A stretch of 64,000 nucleotides of DNA from Sporobacter sp038405045 (lineage in GTDB: Bacteria > Bacillota > Clostridia > Oscillospirales > Oscillospiraceae). The DNA lies in the NCBI GenBank assembly GCA_038405045.1, contig JBBZIV010000001.1:744001-808000 (forward strand), read 5' to 3'. Position 1 is the stretch's first letter. Each line of letters opens with the position of its first letter. The position numbers were made by a program, and so were the translations under genes. Below the pieces are notes generated by a model, which saw only the letters and a list, made by a program, of their open reading frames with translations, had not been told where the DNA came from and made no database searches. This document shows, piece after piece, positions 58,245 through 64,000 of this stretch.

Positions 58245-59043
58245 GCCTTTTTTCCTTCTTTCGAAACAGCGTTCCAACGCCCTTCCCTTCCAGAATGTCA
58301 TAGAGATTCCGGGGGTTGGCGCCGTTTGTAATCACCATGTCGATCCCGTTTTCCGTCGCTATTTTAGCGGCTGCCAGCTTTGTTTGCATCCCGCCTGTAC
58401 CAAACGCCGTCCCCGCGCCGCCGATTTCGGCGAGCAGGCCGCCGTCCAGCGCGTCGACAACCGGGATGAGGCTGGCGTCTTTGTTTTTTCGGGGGTCCTT
58501 GTCAAAGAGCCCGTCGATATCGGAGAGGATGACGAGCAAATCTGCGTCAACGAGCGTTGCCACGACGGCTGAAAGCGTATCATTATCGCCGAACACCTTG
58601 TGTTCGGATTCAATCTCCTCGATGCAGACGGAGTCGTTCTCGTTGACGACGGGGATGACGCCGAGCTCTAAAAGCGCCTCAAACGTCCCCAAAAGATTGA
58701 GGCGGACGTTTGGCCTGTCGACATCGTCACGCGTGAGCAATATCTGCCCGACCGGCGCGCCGTACTCACTGAAAAACTTGTCATAAACGTGCATCAGCTC
58801 GCACTGCCCGACGGCGGCGACTGCCTGCTTTAAACGCACGTCGACAGGGCGGCCTTTCATATTCAGCTTCCCGCAGCCGGCGCCGATCGCACCGGACGAG
58901 ACGAGAATAACCTCGTGACCGGCATTTTTAATATCCGTCAGCACGCGGGCCAAGCCGTCGATATTGCGGAAATTGAGACCCTTCCCGCCGTGCGACAGCG
59001 TCGACGTGCCGACCTTGATGACGACGCGCTTTTTCTTTTTCAA
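58231..59043 (-). CDS. proB: Glutamate 5-kinase (no PUA domain)
   Basis: ProB phosphorylates glutamate and is the regulated first step. The 270 residues form an amino-acid kinase domain: RVVIKVGTSTLSHGGKG, SSGAIGAGCGKL, VPVVNENDSVCIEEIESE and GGMQTKLAAAKIATENG. The C-terminal PUA domain of the E. coli enzyme is absent, as in several shorter bacterial forms. The start is a TTG at 59043 with GGGGGC upstream. It lies 18 nt after lysA. Confidence 0.94.
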   Translation of the reverse strand: MKKKKRVVIKVGTSTLSHGGKGLNFRNIDGLARVLTDIKNAGHEVILVSSGAIGAGCGKLNMKGRPVDVRLKQAVAAVGQCELMHVYDKFFSEYGAPVGQILLTRDDVDRPNVRLNLLGTFEALLELGVIPVVNENDSVCIEEIESEHKVFGDNDTLSAVVATLVDADLLVILSDIDGLFDKDPRKNKDASLIPVVDALDGGLLAEIGGAGTAFGTGGMQTKLAAAKIATENGIDMVITNGANPRNLYDILEGKGVGTLFRKKEKRHDGD

Positions 59044-59061
59044 CCGGCGCGCCCCCTTTCG

Positions 59062-60297
59062 TTAAAATATCGCCGTGGCGAAATAGTCCTCCGGCGTTTC
59101 CGCGCGGCGAATCATGGTCACGCTCCCATCCTCGCGGAGCAGGAGCTCGGCCGAGCGCAGCTTGCCGTTATAGTTGTAGCCCATGGCGTGTCCATGCGCG
59201 CCGGTGTCGTGCAGCACCAGAAAGTCGCCCATATCGATCTTTGGCAGGGCCCTGTCGATGGCAAACTTGTCGTTATTTTCACAAAGCGATCCCGTTATAT
59301 CATAGACGTGGTCACAGGGCGCATCTTCCTTCCCCATCACTGTGATGTGATGATACGCCCCGTACATCGCCGGGCGCATGAGGTTGCTGGCGCAGGCATC
59401 CAGGCCCACATATTCTTTATAAATATGCTTTTCCTGAATGGCGCGGGTCACGAGGCAGCCGTAAGGCCCAAGCATAAAGCGCCCGAGCTCCGTACAGATG
59501 GCCGGTGCCATCCCTGCCGGGCCGAAAACCGCCTCATAAGCCTGACGGACGCCTTCGCCGATACGCATGATGTCATTTTCCGCCTGCTCCGGGCGGTATG
59601 GGATGCCAACGCCGCCGGAGAGATTGATAAAGGCGATCTCAGCGCCTGTCTCGCGCTGGAGGTCAACGGCCAGCTCAAAGAGAATGGACGCCAGTTGCGG
59701 GTAATAGTCGTTGGACATCGTGTTGCTGGCCAAAAACGCGTGCAGGCCGAATTCTTTCGCCCCAAGCGCCTTGAGCTTGCGATAGGCTTCAAATAGCTGC
59801 TCTCTTGTCATGCCGTACTTGGCGTCGCCCGGATTGTCCATAATGGTGTTCGATATGGCAAAGACGCCGCCGGGGTTAAACCGGCAGCTGATCGTCTCCG
59901 GAATTGGGCCGAGAGCCGCTAAAGCATCAATATGCGTGATGTCGTCGAGGTTGATGATCGCGCCGAGTGCAAGTGCCTTTTCAAATTCGGCAACGGGCGT
60001 GGCGTTGGACGAGAACATGATGTCCGAACCGGCAAAGCCGCACCGCTCACTCATCATCAGCTCCGTCATCGACGAGCAGTCAACGCCACAGCCCTCCTCC
60101 TTGAGGATTTTTAAGATCGCAGGCGTCGGCGTGGCCTTCACGGCGAAATATTCTTTAAAGCCCTTGTTCCACGAAAAGGCCCTGTAAAGGCGCCTTGCAT
60201 TTTCGCGGATGCCCTTTTCATCGTAAAGATGATAAGGCGTCGAGACTGTTTCGGCTATCGTTTTCAGCTGCTCCAAGGTGACAAATGGTTTCTTCAT
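59062..60297 (-). CDS. lysA: Diaminopimelate decarboxylase
   Basis: LysA makes lysine from meso-diaminopimelate with PLP. The 411 residues have the PLP lysine in EYFAVKATPTPAIL, then LNLSGGVGIPY-type loop INLSGGVGIPYRPEQ, ELGRFMLGPYGCLVT, and the C-terminal DACASNLMRPAMYGAYH and HDTGAHGHAMGYNYNG motifs. This fits LysA and not ornithine decarboxylase. AGGGGAAG precedes the ATG. It leads lysA-proB-proA. Confidence 0.93.
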   Translation of the reverse strand: MKKPFVTLEQLKTIAETVSTPYHLYDEKGIRENARRLYRAFSWNKGFKEYFAVKATPTPAILKILKEEGCGVDCSSMTELMMSERCGFAGSDIMFSSNATPVAEFEKALALGAIINLDDITHIDALAALGPIPETISCRFNPGGVFAISNTIMDNPGDAKYGMTREQLFEAYRKLKALGAKEFGLHAFLASNTMSNDYYPQLASILFELAVDLQRETGAEIAFINLSGGVGIPYRPEQAENDIMRIGEGVRQAYEAVFGPAGMAPAICTELGRFMLGPYGCLVTRAIQEKHIYKEYVGLDACASNLMRPAMYGAYHHITVMGKEDAPCDHVYDITGSLCENNDKFAIDRALPKIDMGDFLVLHDTGAHGHAMGYNYNGKLRSAELLLREDGSVTMIRRAETPEDYFATAIF

Positions 60298-60341
60298 CGC
60301 GCTTCCCCTAAACTTAATCTCTATGTGATGTATTTTTCTGT

Positions 60342-60370
60342 ATTTTAAAGCAAATTGGCTGCAGAATCAA
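60342..60370 (-). promoter_or_regulatory. Promoter of lysA-proB-proA
   Basis: On the minus strand TTGATT (60365-60370), a 17-bp spacer and TAAAAT (60342-60347). The leader is only about 40 nt, too short for a lysine riboswitch. Confidence 0.7.
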
Positions 60371-60402
60371 CAAAAGAATCGACACGTTTCAGAAAAATGG
60401 TC

Positions 60403-60441
60403 TGAAAAACGGCAGATGCGTTTCCGTCCGGGAAACGCATC
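60403..60441 (-). terminator. Rho-independent terminator of kimA
   Basis: An 11-bp stem (GATGCGTTTCC at 60415-60425 with its complement at 60431-60441), a five-base loop and TGCCGTTTTTC following on the minus strand. Confidence 0.8.
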
Positions 60442-60462
60442 CTGTCAGCCATGGACCGTTTT

Positions 60463-62274
60463 TTATGTTGCGCTGTCGTCCTGCAACTGCAATGGAATCG
60501 TGCAGACGACAATCTGCTTATGCTTTAACAGCTGCCGCTCGATATGAACGCGCGTGTTATTGTGGAGGATCCGATGCCATTTTCTCTGCACCATAAACTG
60601 CGGCAGGATAACGGAGACGATGTCGTTTTCGGTGAGGTCGTACTCCGCCGATTCAATAAATTCCACAAGCGGGCCGACAATTTCGCGGTATGGCGAATAC
60701 TTGATAACAAGCGGAATGTCTGATTTGAGCATGTCGTATTTCTGTTTGTTTTTTTCGCCCGTTTCTTTGTCGATGACAACGTTGAAGGCTGTCACATTGT
60801 CGGAGATTGATTTGGCATACCGCAGCGCGCGGATGCTTGCGCGGTTAATGCTTTCAACCGGGACGATTACACGGTTTATATAATTGGCGCAATGGAGCGC
60901 GGCGTAGTAATCCTCCGGCTCAATACGCAGTTGGTCGTGCACCTCGGTGTAGTGCTTTTTGATTTTAAACATCATTAAGACGAGAATCGGGATGAGAATC
61001 ACAACGATCCATGCGCCCTGATTAAATTTGGTGATGGCAATAATGACGACGACAGAGGCCGTCACAATTGCGCCAATTCCGTTAATCAGCGCCTTTAAGT
61101 GCCAGTGTCTCTCACGCGTGCGAATCCACCGTAAAAACATGCCGGACTGCGACAGCGTAAACGATATGAAAACGCCAATGGCGTATAAGCCGATCAGCTT
61201 TTCGACCTTCGCATTAAACAGGATGATCAGTAGCGCCGCCGCGATAGATAAAACGGCGATGCCGCTGTCATAGCTCAGGCGGTTGCCGCGCATGCTCAGC
61301 TGTCGCGGCATGTATTTGTCCTTCGACATGACGGAAATCAGCATCGGGAAACCCGAGTACGCCGTGTTTGCCGCCAGAATCAGGATGATAAACGTCGTAA
61401 TTGTAATGTAGTAGAACATAAAGCCGTGGCCGAATATTTCATCAGCAATGAGCACGAGCATGGCCTTACCGTGCGTTGGGTCTACTTTGTAAAAGTTGGC
61501 GAGGATCGCCGTACCGCCAAACAACAGAAAAATGATCAGCGCTAAAAGCAGCAGCACAAGCTTGGCGTTTTTGCGCGACGGCTCTTTGAAATTTGGCACA
61601 CCGTTGCTGACGGCCTCAATACCGGTGACGGCCGCACAGCCGTTTGAAAAGGCTTTGAGCATGAGAATCATCGTGATCGGCCCCGCAATGCCCTGAAACG
61701 TCGGTTCCGGCGCCGGCGGCACATACCCGCCTGCGACCTTGATAAACCCTGTCACCAGCATGATGACGATACCGAGGATAAACGCATATGTCGGTACGCC
61801 GAAAATCCGGGAGGATTCGCGCAGACCGCGGAGATTGCCGACGGCAATAAGTAATATCAAAAACACGCAAATCGGAACCGTATATGGCTCGATTGGCTCA
61901 AAAGCCGAAGCAATCTGCTGGACGCCGGAGGAAATACTCACGGAGACCGTGAGGATATAATCAACGGCAAGAGCGGCACCGGCAATAATTCCGGCCAATG
62001 TCCCTATGTTCTCCTTAGCAACGGTATAAGCGCCGCCGCCATTGGGATAGCAGTCAATCGTCTGCCTATAGGACAGCATCAGCATGAACAGCAGAACAAT
62101 AATAATGCCAGAAATCACCGTCAATTGCCGGAAGGCGATAAGCCCTATCGCCGGCAGCAGTACCGTTAAAATTTCCTGCCCGGCGTAAGCGACGGATGAA
62201 ATGGCATCGCTCGAGAGAATCGGCAGTCCCCACGCAACAGCATATCGCTCGTCATTGAGCGCATCGCTGTGCAA
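60463..62274 (-). CDS. kimA: KimA-type APC-family potassium permease
   Basis: Homologue of KimA (YdaO), a high-affinity K+ importer. About 12 hydrophobic helices (residues 15-425) carry LSSDAISSVAYAGQEIL and SYRQTIDCYPNGGGAYTVAK, close to KimA's LSSDALSSVAYG and the YPQGGGAY motif. A cytoplasmic C-terminal domain of about 180 residues follows, containing VIVPVESINRASIRAL. The first standard start codon is TTG at 62274 (603 residues), but conserved N-terminal residues (IKRNTLKSFFFGRP) are encoded upstream in frame, from an ATC at 62316. No c-di-AMP riboswitch fits in the short leader. Confidence 0.88.
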   Translation of the reverse strand: MHSDALNDERYAVAWGLPILSSDAISSVAYAGQEILTVLLPAIGLIAFRQLTVISGIIIVLLFMLMLSYRQTIDCYPNGGGAYTVAKENIGTLAGIIAGAALAVDYILTVSVSISSGVQQIASAFEPIEPYTVPICVFLILLIAVGNLRGLRESSRIFGVPTYAFILGIVIMLVTGFIKVAGGYVPPAPEPTFQGIAGPITMILMLKAFSNGCAAVTGIEAVSNGVPNFKEPSRKNAKLVLLLLALIIFLLFGGTAILANFYKVDPTHGKAMLVLIADEIFGHGFMFYYITITTFIILILAANTAYSGFPMLISVMSKDKYMPRQLSMRGNRLSYDSGIAVLSIAAALLIILFNAKVEKLIGLYAIGVFISFTLSQSGMFLRWIRTRERHWHLKALINGIGAIVTASVVVIIAITKFNQGAWIVVILIPILVLMMFKIKKHYTEVHDQLRIEPEDYYAALHCANYINRVIVPVESINRASIRALRYAKSISDNVTAFNVVIDKETGEKNKQKYDMLKSDIPLVIKYSPYREIVGPLVEFIESAEYDLTENDIVSVILPQFMVQRKWHRILHNNTRVHIERQLLKHKQIVVCTIPLQLQDDSAT

Positions 62275-62365
62275 TGGTCTTCCAAAAAAGAAGCTTTTGA
62301 GTGTATTCCGTTTGATAACCGTTACCTTCTTTCAACACAATATGCTTTTAAAGGCATATATGAAG

Positions 62366-62392
62366 AATATATATCTAAAATCCATAAGTCAA
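62366..62392 (-). promoter_or_regulatory. Candidate promoter of kimA
   Basis: On the minus strand TTGACT (62387-62392) followed by TATATT (62366-62371) with a short 15-bp spacer; alternative -10 registers overlap. An ATATGC/GCATAT hairpin lies in the short leader. Confidence 0.5.
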
Positions 62393-62440
62393 TACTATGA
62401 TTTATAAATTTCCAACAAGAATGTCTTCTGTTTTTTGTCG

Positions 62441-63715
62441 TTACTGACCATTCCCATCAAATGGCCGCCTACCGCTGCCAGAAGCCAGTATACCCTGATG
62501 AAGTGCAATGATGTAAATCGGCACAAGCAACAGCAAAACAGCCGCCCCGCAGGCAGCAAATGCAGCCCCCGCGCCGAAACGGTCGGCAATCGCACCGGAA
62601 AACAGATTCCCGAGCGGCGTCGTACCGACGAAAACAAGCGTATAAACACTCATCACACGGCCGCGGTATTCCTGCCGTGCGTGCATTTGAAAGGTGGCGT
62701 TGGCGCTTGCCATAAAGATCATGAAGAAAAAGCTGACGAGTGCTAGGATTAACCCGGCCAGGGTATAGGCCGTCATCCAGCCGACCGACATCAAAATTAC
62801 AGCTACGATGACCGGAAAAGCAAAAATGATTGCCTTTTTGGGGCCGCCTTGACTGAGCGACGCCACCGTCAATGCGCCCGTCAGTGCCCCCACACCGGCA
62901 AACGACATCAAAAGGCCAAATCCCATCTCCTGCTGGTGGAGCGTCTGAATGGCAAATACGGGCACGAGAACGTTAAAGTTCATCGCAAACGTCCCTGTCA
63001 CTGCTAGAATCAAAAATGTGATGAAAAGATATCGGTCATGATATATAAAGCCAAGCCCATCGGCAATATTGGCAAATAACCGCCCGCGTTGCAGCTGCGT
63101 TTTCTCAACCGAATAAGGTTTGATTAAAAACAAGCTCACAATCACGGCTCCGAAACTGACGGCATTGACGAAAAAGCACGTCGTCACACCCCACCGTGCC
63201 ATAACGATGCCTGCCACAGCAGGGCCGATAATGCGGGAAAAATTAAATTGTACCGAATTGAGTGCGATTCCGTTCGTCAGGTCTTCCTTTCCCACAAGCT
63301 CGATGACAAAGGCCTGACGCACCGGCATATCAATGGTGTTGACGATGCCGAGAAGCGTTGACATCACCATGAGGTGCCAAAATCGGATAACCCCAAAAAG
63401 GGAGAGGACGGCTGTTATGAGGGTGATGAGCAAAGATGCCGTCTGTGTCATAAACAGGAGTGATTTTTTATTATACCGGTCGATTAAAACACCCGCAGCA
63501 AGCGAAAATAACAGCACCGGCACATATTGCATGGCGCTGACAAGGCTGAGGAGAAACGGCGAATTTGTCAGTCGATAGGCCAGCCACGGCTGTGCGATGT
63601 TCTGCATCCATGTCCCTGTCGTCGAGACAGCCATACCAATCCAATAAAAAAGAAAGCTTTTATGCCGTAGCGCCGCAAACGGATTGCCGACTGGACCGCC
63701 GATTCTTTGTGTCAT
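62441..63715 (-). CDS. MFS transporter (EntS-like exporter type)
   Basis: A major-facilitator permease of about 424 residues with twelve hydrophobic helices. MTQRIGGPVGNPFAALRHKS leads into FYWIGMAVSTTGTWMQNIAQPWLAY (only the core WMQNIAQPW is diagnostic), GVLIDRYNKKSLL (motif A) and ALNSVQFNFSRIIGPAVAG. This pattern matches the MFS_3/enterobactin-exporter-like family. The substrate is unknown. The ATG at 63715 follows AGAAGGG by about 8 nt and overlaps the stop of a small upstream frame. Confidence 0.88.
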   Translation of the reverse strand: MTQRIGGPVGNPFAALRHKSFLFYWIGMAVSTTGTWMQNIAQPWLAYRLTNSPFLLSLVSAMQYVPVLLFSLAAGVLIDRYNKKSLLFMTQTASLLITLITAVLSLFGVIRFWHLMVMSTLLGIVNTIDMPVRQAFVIELVGKEDLTNGIALNSVQFNFSRIIGPAVAGIVMARWGVTTCFFVNAVSFGAVIVSLFLIKPYSVEKTQLQRGRLFANIADGLGFIYHDRYLFITFLILAVTGTFAMNFNVLVPVFAIQTLHQQEMGFGLLMSFAGVGALTGALTVASLSQGGPKKAIIFAFPVIVAVILMSVGWMTAYTLAGLILALVSFFFMIFMASANATFQMHARQEYRGRVMSVYTLVFVGTTPLGNLFSGAIADRFGAGAAFAACGAAVLLLLVPIYIIALHQGILASGSGRRPFDGNGQ

Positions 63716-63900
63716 AGTATTTGCCCTTCTTGACGCACTCGGATGATGATGCACTTCAGTATACACCCAATAGGATTGTTTACAACCCCTAAAGCGCACA
63801 GTCGGCTACATTTGGCATCCCGGTACAGCATCGGTTCATAAAAAAAGTCAACCGCTTGCCGGGCCAGTCTTTTTGATGCCTTTTTACCGCTTTCCCTCAT
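63712..63900 (-). CDS. Possible 62-codon leader frame ending on the MFS start
   Basis: An ATG-initiated frame begins about 12 nt after the predicted transcription start and ends with TGA overlapping the MFS ATG (ATGA). The peptide has five cysteines and a basic start (MRESGKKASKRLARQ). There is no ribosome site before its ATG, so translation is doubtful. If used, it would couple translation to the transporter. Confidence 0.25.
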   Translation of the reverse strand: MRESGKKASKRLARQAVDFFYEPMLYRDAKCSRLCALGVVNNPIGCILKCIIIRVRQEGQIL

Positions 63901-63918
63901 ACTGCCGCAGCGACAGGA

Positions 63919-63946
63919 ATTATATACCGTTTGACGGCGCTGTAAC
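63919..63946 (-). promoter_or_regulatory. Promoter of the MFS gene
   Basis: On the minus strand GTTACA (63941-63946), a 16-bp spacer and TATAAT (63919-63924). The resulting leader is about 200 nt. The last 50 bases of the window beyond it show nothing I can identify. Confidence 0.65.
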
Positions 63947-64000
63947 CTTTTGTTACTCTTTGTGTATCTTTGGGGATGCCGAAATAAATCCTATTTATCC

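Noticed and set aside
60298..60341. Lysine riboswitch before lysA
   Set aside because: Only about 40 nt lie between promoter and start codon, far shorter than the aptamer.
62275..62365. ydaO-type c-di-AMP riboswitch before kimA
   Set aside because: The leader is too short (about 50 nt) and lacks the expected long structured region.
1..64000. CRISPR arrays, tRNA or rRNA genes, insertion sequences, prophage
   Set aside because: No direct-repeat array, cloverleaf, rRNA-like stretch, transposase or integrase was found on either strand by reading.

Overview
This is 64 kb of a bacterial chromosome, all ordinary core genome, from a Gram-positive of the class Clostridia. The placement rests on family content: an IspH protein fused to ribosomal protein S1, CdaA/CdaR, RemA, CarD, the spore protein family YtfJ/GerW, DUF1540, DUF5685, an SLH-domain surface protein, and the tig-clpP-clpX-lon-engB order. 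Base composition looks moderately GC-rich (a little above 50%). An Oscillospiraceae/Ruminococcaceae-like lineage is my best guess; that is inference. Almost every gene is on the minus strand; the exceptions are a DUF1540 gene, a rhomboid-like gene and an SLH gene. I see no rRNA, tRNA, CRISPR, phage or insertion sequence. No gene-free stretch exceeds about 300 bases.

Layout, in the direction of transcription (right to left). 62.4-63.7 kb: an MFS exporter. 60.5-62.3 kb: a KimA-type potassium permease. 57.0-60.3 kb: lysA-proB-proA. 54.3-55.7 kb: citrate synthase, divergent from an SLH protein. 49.8-54.1 kb: metK-rlmB and a large membrane protein that looks like a P-type ATPase without its catalytic aspartate. 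47.7-49.7 kb: an EF-G paralogue. 43.7-47.6 kb: an FHA-SEDS fusion, a class B penicillin-binding protein and TcdA. 42.1-42.5 kb: rplS with a possible structured leader. 37.9-42.0 kb: lepB-rbgA-rnhB-yraN-thrC. 30.3-36.8 kb: tig-clpP-clpX, lon, engB. 25.1-30.3 kb: a site-2 protease, scpA-scpB, a DUF2953 protein, ytfJ, and dacF reading in frame into rluB. 19.6-25.0 kb: an RpiR regulator, an HI0933-type flavoprotein, cmk, plsC and ispH-rpsA. 17.6-19.4 kb: carD, then ispD-ispF. 16.0-17.4 kb: a DUF3343 gene and a class V aminotransferase. 0.2-15.9 kb: a 17-gene run from cdaA to rsgA with no gap over about 62 nt.

Functional links. CdaA with its regulator CdaR makes c-di-AMP, and the KimA homologue is the kind of potassium importer that c-di-AMP controls in Bacillus subtilis. 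PrkC and PrpC form a wall-sensing phosphorylation pair, and an FHA phosphothreonine-reader domain is fused to a SEDS glycosyltransferase beside a transpeptidase 42 kb away. Translation and RNA-modification genes (rsgA, rlmN, rsmB, fmt, def, rluB, rbgA, rplS, rlmB, tcdA) are spread through the window.

The most unusual items are the pseudo-P-type ATPase (49.8-52.1 kb), the dacF-rluB read-through frame, the rhomboid homologue without visible catalytic residues, and a kimA reading frame whose conserved N-terminus begins upstream of any standard start codon.
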